From Chromohalobacter moromii (GTDB lineage: Bacteria > Pseudomonadota > Gammaproteobacteria > Pseudomonadales > Halomonadaceae), in contig NZ_JAHXDI010000004.1 of the NCBI RefSeq assembly GCF_023091865.1, positions 496,001-560,000 on the forward strand: a stretch of 64,000 nucleotides of DNA. The letters are read 5' to 3'. The stretch's first letter is position 1. Each line of letters starts with the position of its first letter. Under the pieces are notes generated by a model, which had not been told where the DNA came from, did not search any database, and worked only from the letters and a program-made list of their open reading frames with translations. This document shows, in pieces, positions 1 through 9,592 of this stretch. The position numbers and the translations under genes were made by a program.

Positions 1-1004
1 CAGGTTCCGGGAAATCGACGCTGATTCGCTGTCTCAATCGCCTCATCGAGCCCACCGAAGGCGATATCGTGATCGATGGTCAGAACATTCCCAAGCTTAG
101 TGAGAAAGAGCTGCTGGAATGCCGGCGCCGTCACTTTTCGATGGTTTTCCAGAATTTTGCCCTCTTTCCGCATAAAACCGTGCAGGAGAATGCTGAATAC
201 GGCCTTGAGGTGCGCGGTGTCGAGAAAAAATCTCGTGTGGAAAGCGCTCGCAACTCCCTCAAGCAGGTAGGCCTGGACGGCTGGGAAGATGCTTACCCAA
301 GTCAACTCTCCGGGGGCATGCAGCAGCGTGTCGGTCTTGCCCGCGCATTGGCTAACGACTCTACCGTGATGCTGATGGATGAGGCGTTTTCGGCGCTCGA
401 TCCGCTGATCCGCAAAGATATGCAGCAAGAATTGATTGAGCTGCAGCATCGTATGAAGAAGACCACTATCTTCATCACCCACGACCTCGATGAGGCGATC
501 AGCATCGGCGACCGCATCATCCTGCTCAAGGATGGTGAAGTCGTGCAGATGGGCACGCCCGAGGATATCCTGACGCGGCCCGCTGACGATTACGTGGCGC
601 GCTTCGTCGAGGGCGTGGATATGTCGCGCATCTTCACGGCCAACAGTGCCATGCGTTCTGTGCGTGCTACGGCGCGCGATAGCGACGGCCCGCGTACCGT
701 ATTGCGCAAGATGAGCGAGCATGGACTCGACTCCATCTACGTCATCGATCGGGATCGCACCTTGCTGGGCATCGTGAGTGTCGATGACGTAGATGCCGCT
801 GCCAAGGCTGGTAAGGACACGATCAACGAGTTGATCCAGAACGACTTCCCGAAGGCCGGTCCGGATGAACCGATGAACAACCTCTTTGCCATGTTCAATG
901 ATAAAAGCTATCCGATTGCCATCGTCGACGATAATCAACGCCTATTGGGTGTGGTCGTGAAGGGCGCGGTACTTGAAAAACTGGCTGAAGCGGGAGAGCA
1001 CTGA
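1..1004 (+). CDS. proV: Glycine betaine/proline ABC importer ATPase ProV (5' end outside window)
   Basis: This is the ATP-binding subunit of a quaternary-amine (glycine betaine/proline betaine) importer at the inner face of the cytoplasmic membrane. The gene is cut by the window edge: the readable frame starts at base 3 inside the Walker A motif (GSGKST). The Q-loop region (MVFQNFALFPHKTV), the ABC signature (LSGGMQQR), Walker B (VMLMDEAFSALDP) and the switch histidine (ITHDLDEA) all follow. The last ~100 residues form a pair of CBS domains, as in OpuA/ProV ATPases, where they sense ionic strength. The stop codon overlaps the proW start by one base (TGATG), so the two are translationally coupled. 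Substrate is inferred from ProW and ProX downstream. Confidence 0.93.
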   Translation, partial: GSGKSTLIRCLNRLIEPTEGDIVIDGQNIPKLSEKELLECRRRHFSMVFQNFALFPHKTVQENAEYGLEVRGVEKKSRVESARNSLKQVGLDGWEDAYPSQLSGGMQQRVGLARALANDSTVMLMDEAFSALDPLIRKDMQQELIELQHRMKKTTIFITHDLDEAISIGDRIILLKDGEVVQMGTPEDILTRPADDYVARFVEGVDMSRIFTANSAMRSVRATARDSDGPRTVLRKMSEHGLDSIYVIDRDRTLLGIVSVDDVDAAAKAGKDTINELIQNDFPKAGPDEPMNNLFAMFNDKSYPIAIVDDNQRLLGVVVKGAVLEKLAEAGEH

Positions 1005-1849
1005 TGGCGATTGATATTCCACGCATTCCCCTCGGCGACGGCATCGAGGGTGGTCTCGATTTTCTGACATCGCACTATTCCAATGTGACACGGGGCATTT
1101 CCAGTGTTACCCAAACGGGTATATCAGCGCTTAACGATGGGTTGATGTGGTTGCCTGAGTGGGCGTTGATGGCGATCATCGCATTGATCTGCTGGCGGGT
1201 TGCCAACTTGCGCCTAGGGATCGGTGCGGTGCTGGGGCTGGCCTTGATCTGGAATCTCGAACTTTGGAACCCGATGATCGAAACCTTGACGCTGGTGGTG
1301 ATCGCCACTGTGGTTGCGGTGGTCATTGCCATGCCATTCGGGGTGCTCGCGGCCATTTCGGATCGCTTCTATGGTGTCATCATGCCGGTGTTGGACTTCA
1401 TGCAGACCATGCCGGCGTTCGTCTATCTGATTCCGGCCATTCCGTTTTTCGGTATTGGGTCGGTGTCGGCTATTTTCGCTACGGTGATCTTTTCGATGCC
1501 CCCGGCGATACGCTTTACAACGTTGGGCATTCGTCAGGTACCTAACGATTTGATAGAGGCGGCGGATGCATTCGGTGCCACGCGTACTCAGAAGTTGATC
1601 AAGATACAGTTTCCGCTGTCCTTGCCGACGATCATGGCGGGCATCAATCAGACGATCATGCTAGCGCTGTCGATGGTCGTGATCGCAGCGATGATCGGGG
1701 CCGACGGCCTGGGTAGCGAAGTATGGCGCGCCATCCAGCGTCTGCGTCCTGGCGATGGTTTCGAAGCGGGTATCGCTGTCGTCATCCTTGCCATGTTGCT
1801 GGATCGCATCACGCAGGCGCTTCGCAAGCCGAAAAAGAAAGCTAGCTAA
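1004..1849 (+). CDS. proW: Glycine betaine/proline ABC importer permease ProW
   Basis: Inner-membrane permease of 281 residues for the osmoprotectant importer. The N-terminal third holds a short periplasmic or cytoplasmic extension and early membrane segments. The central part is a typical binding-protein-dependent permease domain with the coupling loop EAADAFGATRTQKLIKIQFP, which docks on ProV. The start overlaps the proV stop. The length is shorter than E. coli ProW (about 350), which has a longer N-terminal tail, and is nearer other OpuAB/ProW-type permeases. Its place between ATPase and binding protein fixes the role. Choline or other betaines are possible substrates; the sequence does not decide this. 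Confidence 0.92.
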   Translation: MAIDIPRIPLGDGIEGGLDFLTSHYSNVTRGISSVTQTGISALNDGLMWLPEWALMAIIALICWRVANLRLGIGAVLGLALIWNLELWNPMIETLTLVVIATVVAVVIAMPFGVLAAISDRFYGVIMPVLDFMQTMPAFVYLIPAIPFFGIGSVSAIFATVIFSMPPAIRFTTLGIRQVPNDLIEAADAFGATRTQKLIKIQFPLSLPTIMAGINQTIMLALSMVVIAAMIGADGLGSEVWRAIQRLRPGDGFEAGIAVVILAMLLDRITQALRKPKKKAS

Positions 1850-1896
1850 GAAGCAAGGCGTCACAAGACGCCATGTATCGAGCATGTGCTCGACAA

Positions 1897-1917
1897 GGAA
1901 CGGCCGTTGGCCGTTCC
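1897..1917 (+). promoter_or_regulatory. Perfect hairpin in the proW-proX intergenic region
   Basis: A 9-bp perfect inverted repeat (GGAACGGCC and GGCCGTTCC) with a 3-base loop lies about 48 bases after the proW stop and 38 bases before the proX start. There is no U-run after it. This fits an RNA-processing or 3'-end-protecting structure that raises proX mRNA over proVW, as is common for binding proteins. It is an inference from position and structure. Confidence 0.55.
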
Positions 1918-1954
1918 GGCAGGATCTCCCATCAATAAGAGAAGGGGAAAAACG

Positions 1955-2839
1955 ATGACACGCACTCCATTGACGAAAGCCGTACGTTATGGCGCCATCA
2001 TGATGGCCGCCGGTGCAGGGCTCAATGCGGGCATCGCGCAAGCGCAGGACAGCAAGGGTGATATCACGCTCGCCTATGTCGAGTGGTCTTCCGAAGTGGC
2101 CTCCACCAACGTGGTGCGTGCGGTGCTCGAAGAGCAAGGCTACAACGTGAAGATGTCCTCACTGTCTGCCGCTGCGATGTGGCAAGCCGTGGCGTATGGT
2201 GATGCTGATGGCATGGTGGCGGCATGGTTGCCTTCCACGCATGAACAGTACCTGAACAAGGTCGGCGACAAGGTCGAGAACCTGGGCCCGAACCTTGAAG
2301 GTACCAAGTTGGGACTTGTCGTTCCCTCTTATACCGATATCTCGTCTATCGATGAACTTGATGACAAGGCCGATGTGGTCAATGACGAGATCGTGGGGAT
2401 CGATCCCGGTGCTGGCCTCATGAACCTGACCGAGAAGGCCATCGAAGAGTACGATCTCGGGGATGCTATCAACCTGCAATCAGGTAGCGGCGCCACCATG
2501 ACCGCTGCATTGGATAGTGCCATCAAGAACGACGAAGATATCGTGGTCGCCGGTTGGACGCCGCATTGGATGTTCGCACGCTGGGACCTCAAATATCTGG
2601 ACGATCCCAAGAACGTTTACGGTGGCGCAGAGCACATCAATACCGTCGTGCGTCAAGGGCTGAAAGACGATATGCCGGAAGCCTATGCGATTCTCGATAA
2701 CTTCGAGTGGACGCCGGAACAGATGGGCGAAGTGATGCTCATGAATCAGGAAGAAGATTCCGATCCATACGAAAATGCCAAGAAGTGGGTCGACGAGCAT
2801 CCCGATGTCGTCGATGAGTGGGTCAACGGCGATAGCTGA
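1955..2839 (+). CDS. proX: Glycine betaine-binding periplasmic protein ProX (OpuAC family)
   Basis: Periplasmic solute-binding protein that captures the osmoprotectant and delivers it to ProW. The start at 1955 is preferred over an upstream in-frame ATG at 1886 because a purine-rich ribosome site (GAGAAGGGGAAA) precedes it and it begins a clean signal peptide (MTRTPLTKAV..., cleavage after AQA near residue 27). The mature part is an OpuAC domain with the DITLAYVEWSSEVASTNV start and aromatic residues (WTPHWMF) of the kind that cage quaternary ammonium groups. Length is 294 residues. A terminator follows at 2885. The hairpin upstream may raise its expression over proVW. Confidence 0.92.
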   Translation: MTRTPLTKAVRYGAIMMAAGAGLNAGIAQAQDSKGDITLAYVEWSSEVASTNVVRAVLEEQGYNVKMSSLSAAAMWQAVAYGDADGMVAAWLPSTHEQYLNKVGDKVENLGPNLEGTKLGLVVPSYTDISSIDELDDKADVVNDEIVGIDPGAGLMNLTEKAIEEYDLGDAINLQSGSGATMTAALDSAIKNDEDIVVAGWTPHWMFARWDLKYLDDPKNVYGGAEHINTVVRQGLKDDMPEAYAILDNFEWTPEQMGEVMLMNQEEDSDPYENAKKWVDEHPDVVDEWVNGDS

Positions 2840-2884
2840 TAGCCACTACGCTCGACATCATTTGTCGAAGAGCGTTGAACTAGA

Positions 2885-2914
2885 CGCCCGGTCCTTCATG
2901 GATCGGGCGTTTTG
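2885..2914 (+). terminator. Rho-independent terminator after proX
   Basis: A 10-bp stem (CGCCCGGTCC paired with GGATCGGGCG, one G-U pair) with a 6-base region between the arms is followed by TTTT. It lies 46 bases after the proX stop. pdxH runs toward it from the right, so it may act in both directions. Confidence 0.8.
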
Positions 2915-2956
2915 CATGGTGGTTGGTCAATACGTTGAATGGGGCAAGCGATGGGA

Positions 2957-3604
2957 TCAAGGTGCCAAGCGTGTTTTGCTCCAAGCTGCATCCTGCTCGT
3001 GATGGCGATAGCGAATACGGTCATGGAGACGATTGGATTGGCCTTGCCAGAACTCCAGAATATGCGGCCGTACACGATATCCGCCCCAATGCGGGGGACG
3101 CTCGACGCTTTGGTCGGAGTAGACCTGTTCGAAACGTTGCTTGCGTTCCTCCAGCCATTCGCGGTCAGGGATTTCCACGCTTTGCTGGGAAATCCACGCG
3201 CCTAGCTGGCTGTCTCGAGGGCGGCTGGCGAAGTACTCATCCGAAATGCTGGCCTCGGCTTTTTCTACGCGTCCTTCGATACGTACTTGCCGGTGGAGGA
3301 GGGGCCACCAGAATACCAGGGCGGCATGGGGGACATTGGCCAGCTCACTCCCTTTGTGGCTTTGGTAGTTGGTGAAGAACACGAAACCTTGCTCGTCGAA
3401 ATGCTTGAGCAATACTACGCGAGCATGAGGGAGCCCCTGGCTATCCACAGTGGCCAGCGTCATCGCATTGGGGTCTTGAGGTTCATGCTCCCGCGCGGCT
3501 GCAAACCAAGCTTGAAACAGGTCGATGGGCGATGCCGGCGTATGCGCGTCGGAGAGTGTCTCGCCGGCGTAATCGCGTCGCAGGTCAGCGATATCGTAAT
3601 TCAT
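2957..3604 (-). CDS. pdxH: Pyridoxamine 5'-phosphate oxidase PdxH
   Basis: FMN enzyme that oxidises pyridoxamine/pyridoxine 5'-phosphate to pyridoxal 5'-phosphate, the last step of the vitamin B6 pathway, in the cytoplasm. The 215-residue protein has the family length and landmarks: N-terminal YDIADLRRDY, the FMN-binding stretch NAMTLATVDSQGLPHARVVLLK, FFTNYQSHKGSEL, the R-RPRDSQLGAWISQQS block, and the C-terminal PHWGGYRVRP...EFWQG...RLHDR...W motif. The C-terminal LAP is the usual family end. A strong ribosome site (GGAGAGGAAG) precedes the ATG. PLP-dependent EctB is among the potential beneficiaries in this window. Confidence 0.96.
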   Translation of the reverse strand: MNYDIADLRRDYAGETLSDAHTPASPIDLFQAWFAAAREHEPQDPNAMTLATVDSQGLPHARVVLLKHFDEQGFVFFTNYQSHKGSELANVPHAALVFWWPLLHRQVRIEGRVEKAEASISDEYFASRPRDSQLGAWISQQSVEIPDREWLEERKQRFEQVYSDQSVERPPHWGGYRVRPHILEFWQGQSNRLHDRIRYRHHEQDAAWSKTRLAP

Positions 3605-3822
3605 GGTCTTCCTCTCCTAAGTGTGCATTCATCTTTATCGGGTGGCGGCATTCGACGGTCATTCCCAGTGGCTGCCGGCATATACAGGCGAATGCGGTCA
3701 TACCCATCAGGATAGCGCTCCCAGGCAGTCGAGATAGATAAAAGTCGTCGTGTCGATGGCAGAGCCTTTACCCATGGCGAGCGCGCGCAAAGCATTCATA
3801 GCATCTTTATGCAGGGTGATGG

Positions 3823-5091
3823 TCAGCGTGTCTGCCACCAGGCATACAAGGCAAATACCGCGCCACATGCCAGCCAGCCGAATACCGCGTAGGGCAGGTT
3901 CCAGCGCATCATGTCTCGGGACTTGATGCCGTAGCGAACGCATAGCGCGAGGTTGCTGCCCGACAAGGGGCTACAGCCGGTCCCCAGCGCCCAACTCATG
4001 AGAAATAGCATGCCCAGCAAGGTCGGATCCGGTCCTAGAGGTTGCACCAGCGGCGCGATCGTAGCGATGCCTACAAGCGGGTGAATCCCCACGAATGCCA
4101 ATACCACGAGAATACCTTGCGTGATCCAGGCAGCGAAACTCCCGAAATGGTCAAGCGGAAGGAACTGTTGATCCGGTGCGCTGGCCAGCAGAGCGGCGAG
4201 ACCGCTCGAGATGAGCCCGGCGGCGAGAAATAATGCGAATTGGGGGCCCAGGCGTGGCAATCCATCGTTGAGCTGTTTATGCAATCGGCCACGGCGCTCG
4301 TGCGCGGGGACCAGCAGCGTTGCGAACAGTGGCGATACGATGCTGATGATCAGGGGAATGGATAAACTCGGCCAGATGAAGTGCGCCACGATGACGCTCA
4401 GCGCCAGTACGCCGGGGAGCACAAGACTACTTTTACCGAGCGGGTAACCGATGAATTCACCGGGCAGGCGCAGCGCATCGATTGTCACCAGTGTTAGCAG
4501 GAGCAACGATGCGAGAAGTCCCCACGGCAGCAACGCAAGGAAGTCGAGGCCCGGCGCGTAGGTCAGGGCGACCCCCATGGCGACGAAGAAGGGTGACCAG
4601 GCTGCTGCCGCCGGGAAGGCGCGTCCCAGGACGATGGCCTGTTGGCGCGTCAAGCGTCCTTGGCGCTGCATGCGGTCCCCGAACAGAAACAGGACGGAAA
4701 GATTGATGACCGCCCCAAAGAGGTGGACGCCTAGCAACGTGCCCCAGAAGCTGCCGCGCCGTTCGTGCTGCGTATCGTCATCCTTGAGAGGGCGCGCCAT
4801 GGAGAGAAAGCTGACGCCGGCGAACATCATCAGCAAGGGTTGATTGACGCTGAGTCCGGCAGCCAGCGAGGCCGGCGTCTCGCGCCATAGAGCGACGCCC
4901 CAGATGATCACCCCGGCGAGGCCCAGCCACATGGCTTGTCGCTGGGAGGCCCGTGGCAGTTGCAAGCTCAGGCGCAACGTCGCGAGCCACCCCAGAATCG
5001 CAGCCGGCCATAACGGCAGGTGGAGCAACGAGCAGGCGATACTGACGACGAGCATCGCGAGAATGAGGCAGCTCGACGGGCGTAGCGACAT
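3823..5091 (-). CDS. Polytopic membrane protein, ion-transporter-like (function unknown)
   Basis: I do not recognise this 422-residue protein as a named family member. It is very hydrophobic, with about 10-12 predicted membrane segments spread over its length. Glycine- and serine-rich breaks such as ALGTGCSPLSGSNLAL near the C-terminus and FVGIHPLVGIATIAPLV just before it resemble the re-entrant loops of the Ion Transporter superfamily (ArsB, NhaD, DASS, citrate carriers). The central loop PAHERRGRLHKQLNDGLPRLG is a likely cytoplasmic segment between two halves. The gene is followed by 218 bases with no convincing gene before pdxH, and its start lies 3 bases after the DUF2069 gene, so these two are probably cotranscribed. 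Substrate cannot be assigned. Confidence 0.7.
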   Translation of the reverse strand: MSLRPSSCLILAMLVVSIACSLLHLPLWPAAILGWLATLRLSLQLPRASQRQAMWLGLAGVIIWGVALWRETPASLAAGLSVNQPLLMMFAGVSFLSMARPLKDDDTQHERRGSFWGTLLGVHLFGAVINLSVLFLFGDRMQRQGRLTRQQAIVLGRAFPAAAAWSPFFVAMGVALTYAPGLDFLALLPWGLLASLLLLTLVTIDALRLPGEFIGYPLGKSSLVLPGVLALSVIVAHFIWPSLSIPLIISIVSPLFATLLVPAHERRGRLHKQLNDGLPRLGPQFALFLAAGLISSGLAALLASAPDQQFLPLDHFGSFAAWITQGILVVLAFVGIHPLVGIATIAPLVQPLGPDPTLLGMLFLMSWALGTGCSPLSGSNLALCVRYGIKSRDMMRWNLPYAVFGWLACGAVFALYAWWQTR

Positions 5092-5094
5092 GCC

Positions 5095-6143
<1,049 letters not shown>

Positions 6144-6491
6144 TCATTCGATCAAATCGAGAAGAGCTTCAGGAGGACGACCGATGCGGGCACGTGTGCC
6201 ATCGTCGAGTATCGGGCGCTGCATGAGCCGAGGATTGTCGGCAATGGCCTGCAAGCGTTCCTCGTCGCTGGGATCCTGGAGCGCCAAGGCTTTCCATTGG
6301 GCTTCGTTGGTGCGAACTAGGGCTGGCACGCCGTCTTCGAGCCGCTGTGCGAGACTACGGAGTTGCGTGATGTCGAGCGGATCATCGAGATAGCGATGCA
6401 CGTTGACAACGACACGCCGATCCTCGAGCAGGGTCAAGGCCTCTCGTGACTTGGAGCAGCGTGGGTTGTGGTAAAGTGTAAAAGTCGTCAT
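6144..6491 (-). CDS. Glutaredoxin-dependent arsenate reductase family protein (ArsC-like)
   Basis: A 115-residue ArsC-fold protein. The active-site cysteine is in YHNPRCSKSREAL near residue 11, equivalent to the HNPxC of E. coli ArsC. The arginine-bearing strand (PALVRTNEAQWKAL) and the NPRLMQRPILDD block that supplies the third arginine are also present. E. coli ArsC is about 141 residues, so this is the shorter YfjU/PA0949-like form often linked to wrbA and DUF2069. Whether it really reduces arsenate or acts as a general thiol reductase is not shown by the sequence; no ars regulator or arsenite pump is nearby. Confidence 0.85.
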   Translation of the reverse strand: MTTFTLYHNPRCSKSREALTLLEDRRVVVNVHRYLDDPLDITQLRSLAQRLEDGVPALVRTNEAQWKALALQDPSDEERLQAIADNPRLMQRPILDDGTRARIGRPPEALLDLIE

Positions 6492-6554
6492 GCCTTAACT
6501 CCGGCAGCTGGGGGCGACGAATCAAATAATTAGCCAAGCATTGTAGAGTGCCAC

Positions 6555-7775
6555 ATGCGACGCCCACAACTCCTTGACCGCCGCTGGCCCGCTCTCATTC
6601 TGCGTAGCCTGCGTGAACTGATACAGCGTTTCGATTCTCACGATGGGCTCAAGACTGCCTCGGCGTTGACCTATACCACCTTGTTTGCCGTGGTTCCTTT
6701 CATGACGGTCGTTTATGCGATGCTGTCGGCTATCCCTAGCTTTCAGGGAATCAGTGAACAACTGCAGGGCTTGATCTTCAGCCAGTTCGTGCCGGCTACG
6801 GGATCGTCGTTGGTCGAGCACCTGCGTGACTTCTCTCGCCAAGCGCGTAGCTTGACATTGATTGGTCTGATTTTCCTGTTGGTGACGGCCGTCATGATGA
6901 TGATCACCGTCGAAAGGGCATTCAACACGATCTGGCATGTGTCGCGCAGTCGGCGGGGAGTGTCCAGTTTTCTTTTGTATTGGGCGGTGCTGACGCTCGG
7001 CCCGCTGTTGGTCGGTTCGGGATTTCTGCTGTCTTCCTATCTGGCGTCATTGACGCTGGTGCGTGGCGCCGCTGACGTGCTGGGCGGGCCGGTGACCTTC
7101 CTGCGCCTGTTGCCTCTGACGCTGAGTTTCACGGCCTTTGTCTTCATCTACATGGCAGTCCCCAATTGTCGCGTAAGGTTTCGGCATGCCGTGGCCGGGG
7201 CGGGGATGGCGGCATTGGCGCTGGAGCTAGCCAAAGGGGCGTTTTCGCTGTATGTCACCTATTTTCCTTCCTACCAAGTGATCTACGGCACTTTCGCTGC
7301 CGTTCCCTTGTTCTTGATTTGGGTATTCCTGTCCTGGGCGATTGTGTTGGTCGGGGCTGAACTGGCCGCCTGGCTGAGTGAGCGACGCCGTGTCGAATGG
7401 CGCTATTGGCCGCCGTTCTGGCAAGCCTTGGGCGTTGTGTCTCGATTGCACGAAGCGCATCAGCATGGGCGATCGCTTGCCGATCGAGAATTGGCGATGT
7501 GCCTGGGGCTGCGGTACACGGAAGTAATGGCGCCGCTGGAAAAGCTGGGGGTTGCTGCTCAACTCGACAATGATCGCTGGATGCTGGGGCGTGACTTGGG
7601 CGTGCTGACGCTCTGGGAGTTTCAGCGCGCCATGCCTTGGCCGGTGCCACTTGGCGAAAATGCACCGACGAGTGAAATGACGCTCGTGCATGCTGCACTC
7701 CAGGAAGCCGAAGACCATCGCCAGCAGGTATTGACCCAGCCCATGGAACGCCTACTGCACACGCCTCGGGTATGA
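6555..7775 (+). CDS. yihY: YihY/BrkB family inner-membrane protein
   Basis: A 406-residue protein of the YihY family (formerly miscalled RNase BN). Six membrane segments span roughly residues 30-260, with the family landmarks ASALTYTTLFAVVPFMTVVYA, a GP-rich loop (LTLGPLLVGSGFLLSSYL), YMAVPNCRVRFRHAVAGA and AVPLFLIWVFLSWAIVLVGAE. The C-terminal ~140 residues are soluble and look like a winged-helix-type extension, as in other gammaproteobacterial members. It is divergent from the ArsC-like gene, with 63 bases between the starts. The true function of the family is unsettled. Confidence 0.88.
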   Translation: MRRPQLLDRRWPALILRSLRELIQRFDSHDGLKTASALTYTTLFAVVPFMTVVYAMLSAIPSFQGISEQLQGLIFSQFVPATGSSLVEHLRDFSRQARSLTLIGLIFLLVTAVMMMITVERAFNTIWHVSRSRRGVSSFLLYWAVLTLGPLLVGSGFLLSSYLASLTLVRGAADVLGGPVTFLRLLPLTLSFTAFVFIYMAVPNCRVRFRHAVAGAGMAALALELAKGAFSLYVTYFPSYQVIYGTFAAVPLFLIWVFLSWAIVLVGAELAAWLSERRRVEWRYWPPFWQALGVVSRLHEAHQHGRSLADRELAMCLGLRYTEVMAPLEKLGVAAQLDNDRWMLGRDLGVLTLWEFQRAMPWPVPLGENAPTSEMTLVHAALQEAEDHRQQVLTQPMERLLHTPRV

Positions 7776-7834
7776 GCTGTTTCACTGGCGGAGTTTTATA
7801 CCGTTATCTACTTTCAAGTCAAAATTCAAAACAC

Positions 7835-8254
7835 TTATAACCGTTGATAGACCCAAGCACTTTGCCCGTCATCGAGTTTGACGTTTACACGCCGATAACG
7901 CTCCCCTAAATGTTCGTATCGGTCCAAACGTTTGAGCTCATCGCTTGTGACCGACAGGGTATATCCATCGACCTGCTCGTTAGGCGCCGGTGAAATATCC
8001 AACTCATCTCGGATATAGCCTCGGAGCGTGGCGGGTGTTGCGGTGCCGGCGCGTCCCATGATCAACCAGCGGATCGGGGCATAACGTAGGGTGCCATAGA
8101 CGAACACTCTGTGATGCTCGAGACGCCGATCCACGATGGGCGGATTCGCTGGCGCTTCATAGCCATAGGGGCTTTGAAAAGTGTACCAAAAGTAGCCGAC
8201 CCCGAGGGCAAAAGCGATCATGGCGAAAAGCCCGATTCTATAGACCCAACGCAT
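7835..8254 (-). CDS. Membrane-anchored gamma-glutamylcyclotransferase-like (AIG2 family) protein
   Basis: The protein has one N-terminal membrane helix (IGLFAMIAFALGVGYFWYTF) and then a GGCT/AIG2-type domain starting with RVFVYGTLRYAPIRWLI, the YGTL substrate-binding loop of the family. A glutamate in VTSDELKRLDRYEHLGERYRR is in the place of the catalytic acid, and DRYE..G..Y is the usual family end. I set the start at 8254 (MRWVYRIG) because GGGGAG lies 6 bases before it; longer in-frame starts at 8260 or 8308 are less likely. The length is then 139 residues. The membrane anchor is less usual for the family. Substrate is unknown; glutathione-related or gamma-glutamyl amines are possible. Confidence 0.7.
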   Translation of the reverse strand: MRWVYRIGLFAMIAFALGVGYFWYTFQSPYGYEAPANPPIVDRRLEHHRVFVYGTLRYAPIRWLIMGRAGTATPATLRGYIRDELDISPAPNEQVDGYTLSVTSDELKRLDRYEHLGERYRRVNVKLDDGQSAWVYQRL

Positions 8255-8411
8255 TGGCATCTCCCCAGCTCTTGAAGTGCGTGGAAGCAGACGCACGAGG
8301 TAGGACACCCACGTTTGTACTTGCCGCCAAGGGCGGGGAGTGTGGCATTATCTCGTTAGCTTGGGAATCGTCGAGACTTCCCGAGATCGTAGGCCATAGG
8401 AGAGCAAGCCA

Positions 8412-9005
8412 ATGAGCCAGCACATGCGGGACGATCTATTTCGGCAGGCGCTAGGGGAAGACGTTCAGCCCTTGACTAAAGGCCGCGACAGGGCGGATGT
8501 CGAGCATTCACCCACCGCCCCTTCTGAGGCTCAGCTGGCCCGCCGTGCTCAGGCCGAGGCCGACGACAAGGAGAGCAATTTCTTATCCGATGAGTTCGTC
8601 GATCTGATAGGGCCGGCCGACCCTATCGAGTATCGCCGGGATGGCATTCAGATCGGTGTGCTCGAACGTTTGCGCCATGGCGGCTATGCCCCGGAGGCGT
8701 ATTTGCACGTTCAGAAGAGGCCGCTTGAGGTGTGTCGCCGCGAATTGTTCCGGTTCATACGAGACGCGCGAGAGCATGATCTGCGCTGTGTATTGATCGT
8801 TCATGGTCGCAGCAAGGAAGCCGAAGGGCATGCGAACATCGTACGTTCCTACGTCGGTAAATGGTTGGCGCAGTTCGACGATGTACAAGCTTATGTCTCG
8901 GCGCATAAAAGCCACGGTGGCTTGGGTGCCACCTATGCCATGTTGCGGAAATCGGAGCGTGCACGCGCCAGAAATCGCGAACGCCAGCAGAAACGGCGGG
9001 GGTAA
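8412..9005 (+). CDS. smrA: Smr-domain protein (SmrA/YdaL-like putative DNA nicking endonuclease)
   Basis: A 197-residue cytoplasmic protein. Residues ~1-60 are charged and probably flexible. The Smr domain covers roughly residues 95-180 with the family markers LHVQKRPLEVCRRELFRFI, LIVHGRSKEAEGH (the HGRG-like loop, here HGRS) and HKSHGGLGATYAML at the end. It ends in an arginine-rich tail. The architecture and length match E. coli YdaL (SmrA), which has DNA-nicking activity in vitro; MutS2 fusion is absent. It is transcribed away from the GGCT-like gene and converges with the DUF934 gene across a hairpin at 9038. Confidence 0.82.
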   Translation: MSQHMRDDLFRQALGEDVQPLTKGRDRADVEHSPTAPSEAQLARRAQAEADDKESNFLSDEFVDLIGPADPIEYRRDGIQIGVLERLRHGGYAPEAYLHVQKRPLEVCRRELFRFIRDAREHDLRCVLIVHGRSKEAEGHANIVRSYVGKWLAQFDDVQAYVSAHKSHGGLGATYAMLRKSERARARNRERQQKRRG

Positions 9006-9037
9006 TTCCCTATCTTGGATAATAAAGCGGGTGGGAA

Positions 9038-9073
9038 GGCCGACGTCGTTCGCATGTGAATCGCACGTCGGCC
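9038..9073. terminator. Convergent hairpin between smrA and the DUF934 gene
   Basis: Perfect 9-bp arms GGCCGACGT and ACGTCGGCC enclose an 18-base loop that contains a second, shorter inverted pair. It lies in the 83-base space between two convergent genes and can fold on either strand. There is no clear U-run, so termination efficiency is uncertain. Confidence 0.6.
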
Positions 9074-9088
9074 AGTGCTTGGTCAGCG

Positions 9089-9592
9089 TCAGGCGCTTTC
9101 GCGCATCCGCCGTCTGAACAAGGGTTCCGGCGTGTCGGTGCCGGGCTGATAGCTAAGGCTGAACGCGTCCAGCGCGTTTAGCGCATCTTCGACGATTTGA
9201 TCCTCGCGTAGCAAGAAGGCATCGAAGCCGCAGCGCGACATATAATACAACTGATCGATCAAGACATCCCCGACTGCGCGAATCTGGCCGCGGTACCCAT
9301 GGCGCTCCCGAAGCTGACGCGCGATGCTGTAGCCACGGCCATCGGTGAACTTGGGAAAGTCGATGGCGATAAGCGGTGCATCGAGTAGTTGCTCGGCGAG
9401 CTCGGGGGTGAGCTCGGTATCGCTGGCCAACAACGGCGCGACATCTTCGCCGGACGCTTCCTGCCACTCCACCAGCGGGACGATGATCCGCCCGTTCTCC
9501 GGGCGTGATGCACTTTCCTCGCAAAGTACCCATTCATCGTTCTGGACGCGGCGCTCGGCGATCAGGGTGCGTGACTGATCAGGCATAGACAT
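9089..9592 (-). CDS. DUF934 protein, sulfite-reductase-associated
   Basis: A 167-residue protein of the DUF934 family, recognised by LIAIDFPKFTDGRGYSIARQLRE, YRGQIRAVGDVLIDQLYYMSRCGFDAF and the end PLFRRR. Members nearly always follow a hemoprotein sulfite/nitrite reductase gene, and here the start overlaps the reductase stop by 14 bases, which indicates tight coupling. The family is often annotated as an oxidoreductase probably involved in sulfite reduction. No cofactor motif is visible, so an assembly or accessory role for the reductase is equally likely. Confidence 0.85.
   Translation of the reverse strand: MSMPDQSRTLIAERRVQNDEWVLCEESASRPENGRIIVPLVEWQEASGEDVAPLLASDTELTPELAEQLLDAPLIAIDFPKFTDGRGYSIARQLRERHGYRGQIRAVGDVLIDQLYYMSRCGFDAFLLREDQIVEDALNALDAFSLSYQPGTDTPEPLFRRRMRESA

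Noticed and set aside
3601-3795. Small leftward frame between the permease and pdxH genes
   Set aside because: No ribosome site, no recognisable fold, and composition typical of an untranslated spacer; treated as intergenic.
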